From: Pseudomonadota bacterium
GTDB lineage: Bacteria > Myxococcota_A > Polyangia > Haliangiales > Haliangiaceae
Length of the DNA stretch: 50,659 nucleotides
Assembly (NCBI GenBank): GCA_022360315.1
Contig: JAKSDA010000584.1
Span: 1-50,659 of the forward strand
Direction: 5' to 3'
Program-made: the position numbers and the translations under genes
Shown: in pieces, positions 11,639 through 19,756 of the stretch
Position numbering within the stretch: position 1 is the first letter of the stretch
Layout: each line of letters starts with the position of its first letter
The notes under the pieces: model-generated
Told to the model about the DNA's origin: nothing
What the model saw: only the letters and a program-made list of their open reading frames with translations
Databases searched by the model: none

Positions 11639-13582
11639 ATGCCTGGAACCGCCATGCGCGTACGTGACTGGTTGGCTCTTCTGTCGGTGTTGGCCGTGGC
11701 TGGCTGTACAGCCAGCGAGACAGATGGGGCTACGCAGGCCCTTTTTGACCTGCCGCGAGCAGGCGCGTCATCGGAATCGGGTTTTTACGCCCTGCCATTT
11801 CCCAATGACGTGCGTCTCGCCGACCGGACACTCGGAACCATCGATCTGTCCGATTATCCCCGGCCCAATGCGCTTCTCGAGATCTATATCGACAGCATTC
11901 AAGGCCATCTGCGCGGTTTCAGCGTATCGGCGGCCAGCCATGTGCGGTTCAGCGATCCGATCGACCCGCGATCGTTGCCCGAGAGTCCAGACGATTCGCT
12001 GGCCGGGGAGGCGTCGGTATACATGGTGAACGTCGATGGCGAGTCGCCGCGTTTTGGCGAGCGCATCCCGCTGTTATTTCGCTTTGAGGAGCGCCACGGC
12101 GAGGCGATCGGCCGAAATTGGCTCGCCGCGCTGCCCTATCCCGGCTTTGTACTGGCCGAAAAAACCACCTATGCCCTGGTGGTGACCCGCCGGCTGCGAG
12201 CCCGAGATGGTTCTGCGATCAGTGCAGCGCCCGACATGCTCGCCGTGCTCGACGAGTTGCCGTCCGACGACCCCGCGGTGGCCGGGGCCCGGGATGTGTA
12301 CGCCCCGCTGTTATCGTGGCTGGACGAGCCGGGCGGCGATGGGCGCAGCGACGTGATCTCGGCCTCGGTGTTCACCACACAAGACGCCACGTCGCTGGCC
12401 GGCCAACTGCGCCAGGTCATTCACGAAGGACAGCCGCGCCAGCCTCGCGACATCACCCTGGTCTCAAATTTCGATACCCATCGCTGGTACGATGGCCAGT
12501 TCGACAATGCCAATTTTCAGCGCGGGTCACCGCCGCACCGCCGGGTCGAGGACGGCGGTGACATCGAGATCGATGCGGCTACCGGCAAACCCATCGTTCA
12601 ACGCATCGAGGACCTGCGGTTTTCGTTCACCGTGCCCGAGGGCCCGATCCCGCCAGCCGGCTGGCCAGTCGTCTTGTATTCTCACGGCACAGGCGGCGAC
12701 TATCACTCGTTTCAGAGGAGCGGAGTGGCCGCGCGACTGGCCGAGCAAGGACTGGCCGTGATGTCGACCGACCAGGTCATGCACGAGCCCAGAATCCCCG
12801 CGGGCAGCTCGCCCGAGCTTCTCTTCTTCAACTTTCTGAACCCGCTGGCAGCCCGCGACAACACGTTGCAGGGCGCCGCCGATCTGTTTCAGATGGTCCG
12901 CCTCGTGCGCAATTTCGGCAACAGGACTGCACCGGACGGCACCGCGATCCAGTTCGATCCCGATCGGGTCTATTTCTTCGGCCACTCCCAAGGCGGTCTC
13001 ACCGGTCCGCCATTTCTGGCCCACGAGCCGCACGTCCGCGGTGCCGTGCTGAGCGGAGCCGGCGGTCTCCTCTACCTGTCGATGACTCTCAAAACCGAGC
13101 CATTTGATATCGCAGGATTGGTGTCCACGATCATTCGCGACGATCCGGTCGATGAGTTCAACCCGGTCCTGGCCATGTTGCAGGCGTTTGTGGACCGCGC
13201 CGATCCGGTGGTCTACGGCCCGTATTTCGTGCGCGAGCCCTACCCGGGAATCGCACCCAAGCACATTTTTCAAAGCGAGGGGTTTACCGATCGCTTTACC
13301 CCGCTGCGCAGCATCGAGGCTCTGGCCACCTCGATAGGCGCCGATCTGGTCCAGCCCGTGGTGGCAGGCGTCGCCGGGCTGGAGCTGCGCGGGCAATCGA
13401 CTGTGCAGGCGCCGGTCAGCGCCAATCGCGGCGAGGTGACTGCTGTGCTGACCCAGTACCAGCAGCTCGAGGATTCGGATGGCCACTTCGTGGTGTTCGA
13501 CGTCCCCGCAGCGCAGAGCCAGTCGTCGCACTTTCTCGGCTCGCTGGCCCGCACCGGCGTCGCCGAGCTGATCGCGCCGTAG
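11639..13582 (+). CDS. Lipoprotein with alpha/beta-hydrolase domain
   Basis: 647 aa from the ATG at 11639, which has a strong ribosome binding site (GGGGGAA) 8 bases upstream. The N-terminus is a lipoprotein signal ending in VAGC. A long N-terminal region (FDLPRAG ... FPNDVRLADRTLGTIDLSDYP) resembles the Ig-like leader found in large bacterial lipases/hydrolases of this type. The hydrolase part has the oxyanion region YSHGTGGDYHSF and the nucleophile elbow FFGHSQGGLTGP with Ser in GHSQG; the C-terminal HFV region likely carries the catalytic His. Predicted outer-membrane or surface esterase/lipase of unknown substrate. It converges on the tail-tube-like gene with 21 bases between the stops. 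Confidence 0.78.
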   Translation: MPGTAMRVRDWLALLSVLAVAGCTASETDGATQALFDLPRAGASSESGFYALPFPNDVRLADRTLGTIDLSDYPRPNALLEIYIDSIQGHLRGFSVSAASHVRFSDPIDPRSLPESPDDSLAGEASVYMVNVDGESPRFGERIPLLFRFEERHGEAIGRNWLAALPYPGFVLAEKTTYALVVTRRLRARDGSAISAAPDMLAVLDELPSDDPAVAGARDVYAPLLSWLDEPGGDGRSDVISASVFTTQDATSLAGQLRQVIHEGQPRQPRDITLVSNFDTHRWYDGQFDNANFQRGSPPHRRVEDGGDIEIDAATGKPIVQRIEDLRFSFTVPEGPIPPAGWPVVLYSHGTGGDYHSFQRSGVAARLAEQGLAVMSTDQVMHEPRIPAGSSPELLFFNFLNPLAARDNTLQGAADLFQMVRLVRNFGNRTAPDGTAIQFDPDRVYFFGHSQGGLTGPPFLAHEPHVRGAVLSGAGGLLYLSMTLKTEPFDIAGLVSTIIRDDPVDEFNPVLAMLQAFVDRADPVVYGPYFVREPYPGIAPKHIFQSEGFTDRFTPLRSIEALATSIGADLVQPVVAGVAGLELRGQSTVQAPVSANRGEVTAVLTQYQQLEDSDGHFVVFDVPAAQSQSSHFLGSLARTGVAELIAP

Positions 13583-13603
13583 GCCTTGCGTGGAATAAGA
13601 GAG

Positions 13604-14527
13604 CTACTCGAGGCCCAGACCGTACTTGAGCTCCATGGACTCGACGTAGAGCTCGGCTTTGCAGCGCTTGATCTGCTCGGCCTTGGCTTCGCTCTTCTCG
13701 ATGGCCAGGCTGTTGATGCCGACGTTTTTCAGGTCGACAGTGAAAATGGGCAGCTTGCCGCCGGCCGGATCGAGAAATTCGATGGACCCCTGTTTCTCAT
13801 GCTCGTTGTCCCGCGCACCCATAACCACGAATTTCTGGTGCCAGGTGATGAAGTCATCGGCAAACGCTGCGGGCAGGGTCAAAACCAGATTGGGAAACTC
13901 GATGCCAGTGGGTTCGAGCTCGGGGTACCGGTTGTTGCCGATGTACATCTCCTTGATCTTCTGCTTCACCGTGAACGACTCGACCTTGTTCACCCGCGTG
14001 CAGTCGATACCGTCGATGTTGACCCGGAACATCGACGGCAACCACATTTTCTGTTTGTTGGAACCCTCGACCCCGGTGACGACCTCGCCTCCAGATTTCT
14101 TGATCTCGAGGTATTCGGGCTTCAACTTGACGCTGAGATAGGCCGGGCTCTTGTCGCTGGCGTCGAGAGTGGGAAACACCGTCTCCACAATGAGCGCGCC
14201 GGTGAACCACTGCTCCAGAGTCGATTCGAGGCGGAAATTGGCGTGCACGATCGAGCCGTTGCGGCGCGAAAACTGCCGCTTCCACGAATCTTGGATCCAG
14301 CGAAACATCGGTGAGCTGGCCGACATGCCAACCTCTACGCTCAGCGGCTCGATCTCCACTGTGGTGATGTGTTTGAAATGCAGCGTGTCAGGTCCGACGT
14401 TTTCGGTGACGACGTTGCCCTTTACCACCCCGCCGTCGACCGACTTGAGCCAGCTCCAGGCCGGCGAGTCATCAATGTTGAAGAGAAAATGTCCCGAGGT
14501 ATACGAACGTTTGTCTGTAGGCGCCAT
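13604..14527 (-). CDS. Phage-tail-tube-like protein (T4 gp19 / contractile-injection-system type), orphan
   Basis: 307 aa. It resembles the tail-tube proteins of contractile systems: the opening YTSGHFLFNIDDSPAWSWLK, VDGGVVKGNV, the repeat of a similar beta-rich half (KQKIKEMYIGNNRYPELEPT) and a C-terminal EAKAEQIKRCKAELYVESM. In the family, the tube is built of stacked hexamers inside a contractile sheath. No sheath, baseplate, spike, ATPase or terminase gene is next to it, so it is an isolated copy, as sometimes seen in genomes with extracellular contractile injection systems elsewhere. The minus-strand gene is single, between convergent and divergent neighbours. The tail-tube assignment rests on overall pattern and should be regarded as probable. 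Confidence 0.6.
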   Translation of the reverse strand: MAPTDKRSYTSGHFLFNIDDSPAWSWLKSVDGGVVKGNVVTENVGPDTLHFKHITTVEIEPLSVEVGMSASSPMFRWIQDSWKRQFSRRNGSIVHANFRLESTLEQWFTGALIVETVFPTLDASDKSPAYLSVKLKPEYLEIKKSGGEVVTGVEGSNKQKMWLPSMFRVNIDGIDCTRVNKVESFTVKQKIKEMYIGNNRYPELEPTGIEFPNLVLTLPAAFADDFITWHQKFVVMGARDNEHEKQGSIEFLDPAGGKLPIFTVDLKNVGINSLAIEKSEAKAEQIKRCKAELYVESMELKYGLGLE

Positions 14528-14863
14528 GAATGGGAACTCCAGGGTCGCGCGATCCGCACTTCCACAATCCTACTCTTATACGTCGAGTTGCCGACCGATC
14601 CTTCCCCCACACGCTCAAGTCTCACTCGTTTCTCGGCTACACAGCCCCTACACGGCAATCCCCCGGAGCTTGTGTAGGTGGGGGAAAAACCCCATGTCAA
14701 GCCGCAACAGACCACAAAATTACTTATAAATTTCAACTAGTTTCAGCTGGTGGGGGCGGGCTCCTCGGGGGCTGCGAGCCGCATACTATTTTTCCGCGAT
14801 CTATGATTTCAATAAGTTATCATTTCGGCATACTGGTTGTAATGATCTGGTGAGGAAGCAACC
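14528..14863. other. Divergent intergenic region with GC hairpin
   Basis: 336 bases between the tail-tube-like gene and the SH3 protein, and much more A+T-rich on its right side, fitting promoters for the plus-strand gene. A hairpin with five C (14660-14664) and five G (14680-14684), followed by AAAAACCCC, lies near the middle. An AGGAAG ribosome binding site sits 6 bases before the ATG at 14864. No gene seen. Confidence 0.45.
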
Positions 14864-16432
14864 ATGAGCAAGGTCAAAACCCGAAATATCCTGACGGCCA
14901 CTGCCGGGGTCTTCTTGCTTGTTGGTGCCTTGCAGGCCACTCCAGCAAACGCCGAGACAAGAACCACCACCAAGAAGACCAAAGTTTATAAAAGGCAGGG
15001 CGAGAGTTCCCCCGTGCTGGTGCAGGTACCAGCCAGGGTCGCCGTGAAGATCATCAAATCCGACGGGCGATGGGTCAAGGTCCGCTACAAGGGACGCACT
15101 GGCTGGATGACGCGAACCTCGCTCACAGCCACTCGAAGTGCGCGGACAAGGACGCGAGTGAACCGCCGCAGCCCATTTGTCACCGGTCGCTCCAAGCGGC
15201 GCGGCTGGGCCACGGCAGCGCCACGCGACCGCGTCGGTGGCGATGTCGTCGACATGGAAGAGGACGAGGATGACAGCGACTTCCTCGAAGAGGAAGACGC
15301 CGACGCCGAAGCTGAAGAGCTGGACGAGGAGGGCGACGATGAAGAACTGCTCGAAGAAGACGATGGGGATATGCTCGAGGAAGATGACGGCGAAGTCCGG
15401 ACCGCGGCCAAGTCCAAGCGCAAGAAGAAGAAGCGCAAGAACGATGACGACTTCGACGATGACGACGACGGCGACACCAAGAAGAAAAAGAACAAAGCCA
15501 ATACCGTGCAGGTGATCGTCGAGGAGGCCGGTGTCTACAAGAAGAAATCGCGCCGGTCCGGGACTGTGATGAGGGTCGATGAGGGCATGGAACTCACGGT
15601 TCTGCGCACGAGCAAGTCGGGCAAGTGGTTGCGGGTCAGAGGCTCGAGCGGCGGGGTCGGCTGGATTCACGTCTCCAAGGTCAGCAAACCGGCCTATCAG
15701 TATCCCAAGATGCTGCGCCGGGGCATTGCGCGGCTCGGATATACTCTGCTCTCGCAGGAGTATCGCCCCCAAGGCCAGCAGGGCTATAACATCTCATCCC
15801 CTGCCGCTACTCTCCTGGTCGGCGGTGAGCTGCTCTACCGCTACAAACCCAAGTACATGGTCGGGGTCGATCTCTCGTACCGCGGCAGTCGCGCCAGCCC
15901 CGGGATCCGCGTCGAACAGCAGGGACAGGCGGCTGTCGACATCGGCTTCACCACTCACGAGATCAACCTGGGCGTTTTGGGCGGCTACAACTTCCAACAC
16001 CCGACCGGTCTGGTGGTATACGGCCGACTCGGCTACCACTACGGTTTCTTCGGCGTACACGATGTGGAAGACACGGCCCAAAATCCTGTCGGTCTTCCAT
16101 CGGAGGCTCTGCAGGGACTCACTCTTGGAGTACGAGCTGACGTCCCACAGATCAGAGAAAAGATGGGTTTCGACGTCGGGCTAAACTTGATCGCACTCGC
16201 GGCCAGCCGGAAACAGACCGAGATGCTCGAATACGGCGCGTTCGATGGTACTCTCGTGGTCTGGTTGACGGGCAACTTTGTCTACCGCTGGAAGCCCAAC
16301 CTGGACATCGAGGCGGGCTATCGCCTCAACTATGCCAATAGCGATTGGAATGGCCTCAACGGGCAGCAGGGCAGTTCAAAACGGAAAGACACAGTCCACC
16401 TGGTCACGGTAGGGGTTGGCAGAAATTTTTAG
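14864..16432 (+). CDS. Secreted double-SH3 protein with charged linker and C-terminal outer-membrane-type beta barrel
   Basis: 522 aa. Signal peptide (cleavage near TPANA-ET, about residue 31), a bacterial SH3 domain (about 33-88; VYKRQGESSPV ... GRWVKVRYKGRTGWM), an acidic stretch (about 130-185, mostly Asp/Glu), a Lys/Arg block, a short poly-Asp patch and a second Lys run, then a second SH3 domain (about 215-272; GVYKKKSRRSGTVM ... KWLRVRGSSGGVGWI), and a C-terminal domain of alternating strands ending in aromatic-rich GVGRNF, typical of small outer-membrane beta barrels. The second half thus sits in the outer membrane and the SH3 domains may bind peptidoglycan. The charge-segregated linker is striking. 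Good AGGAAG ribosome binding site. Confidence 0.75.
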   Translation: MSKVKTRNILTATAGVFLLVGALQATPANAETRTTTKKTKVYKRQGESSPVLVQVPARVAVKIIKSDGRWVKVRYKGRTGWMTRTSLTATRSARTRTRVNRRSPFVTGRSKRRGWATAAPRDRVGGDVVDMEEDEDDSDFLEEEDADAEAEELDEEGDDEELLEEDDGDMLEEDDGEVRTAAKSKRKKKKRKNDDDFDDDDDGDTKKKKNKANTVQVIVEEAGVYKKKSRRSGTVMRVDEGMELTVLRTSKSGKWLRVRGSSGGVGWIHVSKVSKPAYQYPKMLRRGIARLGYTLLSQEYRPQGQQGYNISSPAATLLVGGELLYRYKPKYMVGVDLSYRGSRASPGIRVEQQGQAAVDIGFTTHEINLGVLGGYNFQHPTGLVVYGRLGYHYGFFGVHDVEDTAQNPVGLPSEALQGLTLGVRADVPQIREKMGFDVGLNLIALAASRKQTEMLEYGAFDGTLVVWLTGNFVYRWKPNLDIEAGYRLNYANSDWNGLNGQQGSSKRKDTVHLVTVGVGRNF

Positions 16433-16460
16433 TACACTGTCATGGTTCAACTCGACCGCC

Positions 16461-16730
16461 ATGAGCGACGAACTGCTCACAGAGTACGAAAGCTATCTCG
16501 AGCGCTTCGAAGAGAAGATCGGTGCAATCGATATAGGTTCGTTTGTCAAGTACAATAGCCAGTTAATCTGGAAACTCGATTACCAACAATTTGGCGAGTA
16601 CTTCCGCGATTACACTGAACTAAGCCATTCCTACTTCGAGAGCCTGAGGCGCGGCGACACTATCAACGACCTTCTGGTCAGGAAGCTGCGCGAACTGGCG
16701 ACCAAGTTGGTTCTGGATAGCCCGGCGTAG
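16461..16730 (+). CDS. Small hypothetical protein
   Basis: 89 aa from the ATG at 16461 (MSDELLTEYESYLERF), starting 28 bases after the SH3/barrel gene and so possibly cotranscribed. The sequence is rich in aromatic and charged residues (FGEYFRDYTELSHSYFESLRR) and predicted helical; no signal peptide and no recognised domain. The composition and codon use look real, but no function can be given. An in-frame ATG 45 bases upstream overlaps the previous gene. Confidence 0.5.
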   Translation: MSDELLTEYESYLERFEEKIGAIDIGSFVKYNSQLIWKLDYQQFGEYFRDYTELSHSYFESLRRGDTINDLLVRKLRELATKLVLDSPA

Positions 16731-16913
16731 CAGCATTCGAGAAACTTATGTGCCGTCAAATATCGCGCCACATCCCCTGCCATGTCCCGACTGTCACGGT
16801 TCCGGGCAATGAGGGCGGCTGGCGGCTTTGCGGCATCGATCGCCAGTGAGACGGGTCGATCTGCAGTCAGCCGGGATGTCCGGGCAAGCGATGCGAAGCG
16901 ACGTTCATACAGA

Positions 16914-17095
16914 GTGAGAGCGGCCGACTTTTCGATCGGTCACGGCTGGCGCGAGGTTTGCGTGGTAGTCGTCAGTCCGCTGGGCAGTGAGAGCGGCCGA
17001 CTTTTCGATCGGTCACGGCTGGTCTCGAGCCCCCGGGCTTGTCCGGGGCCGACTACACGTGAGAGCGGCCGACTTTTCGATCGGTCACGGCTGGG
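16914..17095. repeat. Three exact 36-bp direct repeats, 73-bp period
   Basis: Identical 36-bp units at 16914-16949, 16987-17022 and 17060-17095, starting GTGAGAGCGGCCGAC and ending CGGTCACGGCTGG, separated by two unrelated 37-bp spacers. Each unit can fold a 6-bp stem with one G-T pair (GGCCGA/TCGGTC, 8-nt loop). Spacer 2 contains a GC hairpin (17031-17036 with 17044-17049). The last unit overlaps the stop codon and final codons of the ribbon-helix-helix gene. A weaker, degenerate GTGAGACGGGTCGATC stretch lies at 16846. The geometry is CRISPR-like (36/37), but there are no cas genes in the window; 73 bp is also almost exactly seven helical turns, as expected for a phased protein-binding array beside a ParA/RHH pair. 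Confidence 0.85.
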
Positions 17096-17390
17096 GCAGG
17101 GACAGTTTATCCAGATCGACCTGGTTGAGTGCCATGCGGATCAGCTGGGATTTGTTGGCCTTGGTATGGCCGCGGCGCTTGAGCTCGGCGACCTTGGCCT
17201 CGAGATTCTCGATATCTTTGATGTACATTGAGATGCAAATCACCTTGTAGTGAGTCGGTTTTGGTTTGGTCGAGCGTCGCTGGCGCTTTGGTTTCGCATG
17301 CTCGTCCTGGCCCCGGCCGTAGAAATCTTCCGAAAGAATAGCGTCGCTTTCGCTGAGCGGATTGTGTCTGAGACTCTTGCTGTCGTTCAT
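17085..17390 (-). CDS. Small ribbon-helix-helix DNA-binding protein, ParA partner
   Basis: 101 aa from the ATG at 17390 (MNDSKSLRHNPLSESD). The N-terminal 45 residues are polar and Lys/Arg-rich (KPKRQRRSTKPKP), probably disordered. The C-terminal part has the pattern of a ribbon-helix-helix fold: strand YKVICISMYI, helix KDIENLEAKVAELKRRG, turn, helix KSQLIRMALNQVD. It begins 13 bases after the parA stop on the same strand, the arrangement of type Ib partition operons in which ParA is followed by a small RHH centromere-binding protein. Its 3' end runs into the third 36-bp repeat, which makes those repeats candidate binding sites. It could instead be a simple CopG/Arc-type repressor of the operon. 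Confidence 0.7.
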   Translation of the reverse strand: MNDSKSLRHNPLSESDAILSEDFYGRGQDEHAKPKRQRRSTKPKPTHYKVICISMYIKDIENLEAKVAELKRRGHTKANKSQLIRMALNQVDLDKLSLPQP

Positions 17391-17403
17391 GGTACCTCTG
17401 GCG

Positions 17404-18348
17404 TCACGCTGCTGCAGTGGTTCGCGCCGATGTCTCCTGATTGGCAGTTGTCGCGAGCAACCAGTCGACGACGCGGTTGTAGTCCTGGGCGCCATGGGAT
17501 TGGGGTGCGTATTCGAAGATGGTCTTGCGGTGGCTGGGTGCTTCGGCGAGCCGGGTGTTGAGCCGGATCGGTTCGAGGCATTTGCTTTTGAAGTGGCCCT
17601 GGAGAGTGCCGAGCACCTCGCGGGCCAGCCGGGTGCGGCCGTCGTAGAATGTCGGCAGGACGGCTGAAATGCGGACTGCATGGTGCAGGTGTCGCTCGAT
17701 ATCTTTGATCGTGTGCAGAACCTGCTTGACTCCGACTAGGGCCAGGTAATCGCAGGTCACGGGAATCACTACCTCGTCGGCATAGCTCAGGGCATTCTGA
17801 TTGAGCAGATTGAGCGACGGGCCACAGTCCAGGACGACGTAATCGTAGCGGCGGGATACCTGCATCCGATTGAGACGCCTGGTCAATACGCGTGACCGCT
17901 GCTCGGGGTTTGGTCTGGCCAGCCATATCTCGGAGGCGGCAAGGGTGCAATCACTGGTGATGACGTCCAGGCAAGAGCGCACTGGAATGGCCGCTTCCAC
18001 CGGGTCGGTTCCTTCGACCAACACGTGGTAGAGGGATTTCTCCCCTGCGATGCCCAGCGAGACCCCGACGTTGCCCTGAGCATCGGTATCGATCAGAATG
18101 GCCTTGTGACCCCGCTCCGCCACTCCAGCGGCCAGGTTTACTGCTGTCGTGGTCTTGCCAGTTCCTCCTTTTTGATTGAGGATGGCGATACGCCGGGCGC
18201 GGCGGGTTCGGAATGCTTCATCCCCCAGGCCGGCCTTGCGGCAATCCAGAGAGCAGAAGTGCTGCCGCCGCTTATCGGCTGTAACTGCGAGTTGATAGAC
18301 GTAGGATGGGGTGAACGTCGCCCCGCAGATGGAGCAGATTTTTTCCAT
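17404..18348 (-). CDS. ParA-family ATPase with N-terminal zinc finger
   Basis: 314 aa. Residues 1-40 hold a Cys4 zinc finger (C5-x2-C8 ... C32-x3-C36, with the HFCSLDC style of FCS/MYM/TRASH-like fingers), followed by a complete ParA/MinD ATPase: deviant Walker A KGGTGKTT (about residues 60-67), IDTDAQGNV, DCGPSLNLL and a helical C-terminus. ParA proteins position DNA or protein cargo by ATP-driven dimerisation on the nucleoid. A zinc finger in front of the ATPase is unusual. Downstream on the same strand is the RHH protein and the 36-bp repeats; upstream, 20 bases away, diverges a histidine kinase. A chromosome-segregation role is not implied because the usual ParB with parS-type KorB domain is absent; a dedicated positioning or plasmid-derived system is as likely. 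Confidence 0.85.
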   Translation of the reverse strand: MEKICSICGATFTPSYVYQLAVTADKRRQHFCSLDCRKAGLGDEAFRTRRARRIAILNQKGGTGKTTTAVNLAAGVAERGHKAILIDTDAQGNVGVSLGIAGEKSLYHVLVEGTDPVEAAIPVRSCLDVITSDCTLAASEIWLARPNPEQRSRVLTRRLNRMQVSRRYDYVVLDCGPSLNLLNQNALSYADEVVIPVTCDYLALVGVKQVLHTIKDIERHLHHAVRISAVLPTFYDGRTRLAREVLGTLQGHFKSKCLEPIRLNTRLAEAPSHRKTIFEYAPQSHGAQDYNRVVDWLLATTANQETSARTTAAA

Positions 18349-18368
18349 GTACCTATAGAACTACCGGG

Positions 18369-19604
18369 ATGACAGACCGGGCAACTTTTCGGCGTGCCGA
18401 GCGCGAGGTGAGGCGTATAGTAAGGAACGCGCCGCAGGATTCGGAAGCGATGGCAGAGCGTACGCGGATGCAAAAGAGGCCCCCTGCGACGGTATCGTCT
18501 GTATCGCAGTCCAAGCCCGGCAAAGCCGGTGAGGCGAATCGTAAGCCGGCGACTACCCTGGCCCAGGCGCGCAAGCGCATAGCCGAGCTGGAAGCCGACC
18601 TGGCCGCTGCCAATACCACGATCAGCGCGTTGCTCGACAAGGCCGAACTCCGGACTCAGGCGCTGTCGAGTCGACCTGGAAGCGTGCCGGGCAAGCGCGT
18701 CGAGCCGATCGGCAGCGAGGCCGAAGCCACGTCGCCAGGAGACAAGAAGGAGACACTGAGCGGCGACAATTCGACGTTGCTCACCGCGACCAACAAGCTC
18801 GACCAGATGGTTCGGCATCGCACGCGCGCGCTGAACGAATCCGAGAAGCAGCTGAAGCGCAAGAACAACGAGCTCCGGCGCCTCAACGAGGTGAGAATCG
18901 AGTTCATTTCGATCGCCACCCACGAGTTGCGCACTCCGCTCACCAGTATCGTGGGTTACCTCGATCTGATGGCGGAGGGGAGGTTCGGCAGAATGCCTGA
19001 GACGATGAAGAAGCCGATCGCATCACTGCGTCGTAACGCCCATCGGCTCAAGCACCTGGTGGACGAGATGCTCGACGTGAGCCGCATCGACTCGGGTCGT
19101 ATCACCTTGTATCGCCGACCGTGCGATCTCTGCGAGATCGTCAAGCACGCGGCGTCGGCGCTCGAGTCGGTGTTGGACAGCAAGGGCCTCGAGATGAATA
19201 TCGAGCTCGGTACAACGCCGCGCATCCACGCCGATGCCGACAAGATTCGGCGAGCCACTTCGAAGCTCATCTCCAATGCGATCCGGCACACGCCCGAGGG
19301 TGGCAAGCTCCTGATCGCAGTCGATACGACCAAGGACGGCAATTCTGGCAGCGATTGGGTCAGGCTGCGGGTCAAGGGCGATGGCCGGGGCATCCCGATG
19401 CACCTGCATAACGCCATCTTCGAGCCATTTACCGACGTGGAGACAGCCAAGCATCACACCTCGACGGGACCGGATTCAGCCGGGCTTGGGTTGTATATCG
19501 CGCGCGGTCTCATCGATCTGCACGGCGGAACGGTCAGCGTGAACTCGGAAGAAGGAACGTATACCGAATTCACGGTTCTGTTGCCCCAGGCCAATAAGTC
19601 CTGA
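18369..19604 (+). CDS. Soluble sensor histidine kinase with altered ATP-site motifs
   Basis: 411 aa from the ATG at 18369; an ATG at 18450 would leave room for a promoter and neither start has a clear ribosome binding site. No membrane segment. N-terminus low complexity, then coiled coil (about 66-92 and 140-175), a HisKA domain with phosphoacceptor His185 in THELRTP, and a HATPase domain. The G2 box is normal (SAGLGLYIARGLIDLHGGTVSV), but the N box reads KLISNAIRHTP, lacking the first Asn, and the G1 box reads GDGRGIP where DxGxG is expected, so the adenine-binding Asp is not in its usual position. It may be a weak or regulatory kinase. No response regulator adjoins. It diverges from parA with 20 bases between. 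Confidence 0.78.
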   Translation: MTDRATFRRAEREVRRIVRNAPQDSEAMAERTRMQKRPPATVSSVSQSKPGKAGEANRKPATTLAQARKRIAELEADLAAANTTISALLDKAELRTQALSSRPGSVPGKRVEPIGSEAEATSPGDKKETLSGDNSTLLTATNKLDQMVRHRTRALNESEKQLKRKNNELRRLNEVRIEFISIATHELRTPLTSIVGYLDLMAEGRFGRMPETMKKPIASLRRNAHRLKHLVDEMLDVSRIDSGRITLYRRPCDLCEIVKHAASALESVLDSKGLEMNIELGTTPRIHADADKIRRATSKLISNAIRHTPEGGKLLIAVDTTKDGNSGSDWVRLRVKGDGRGIPMHLHNAIFEPFTDVETAKHHTSTGPDSAGLGLYIARGLIDLHGGTVSVNSEEGTYTEFTVLLPQANKS

Positions 19605-19728
19605 CCTCGGTTGCCGCGCCGGCCTCGAGGGTTTGGCCAGATACGACTGAAGTCGATGGCCTACAAGTGATCGGGGGAGTCGACATGGCCGGCTTTCGGC
19701 AAGGCCTGGAATGTCTCACTTTCGATCA

Positions 19729-19756
19729 CAGCAAGCCCGGCTAGCCGGGCTTGCTG
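19729..19756. terminator. Perfect 28-bp inverted repeat between convergent genes
   Basis: A perfect palindrome with 13-bp arms (CAGCAAGCCCGGC) and a TA centre. It contains the TAG stop of the DAHP synthase at 19741-19743 and lies 125 bases after the histidine-kinase stop. A run of eight T occurs on the plus strand 12 bases past it. It probably acts as a bidirectional terminator, although no T tract follows immediately on either strand. Confidence 0.5.

Noticed and set aside
12527..13531. 334-codon minus-strand frame opposite the alpha/beta hydrolase
   Set aside because: Antisense shadow; the plus strand has the lipoprotein signal and GHSQGG.
15085..15501. Minus-strand poly-Ser frame opposite the SH3 protein
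   Set aside because: It is the complement of the Asp/Glu and Lys linker; the composition explains the open frame.
16914..17095. Functional CRISPR-Cas array
   Set aside because: Only three repeats, no cas genes in the window, a hairpin in a spacer, and the last repeat overlaps a coding end; kept as alternative only in the finding.
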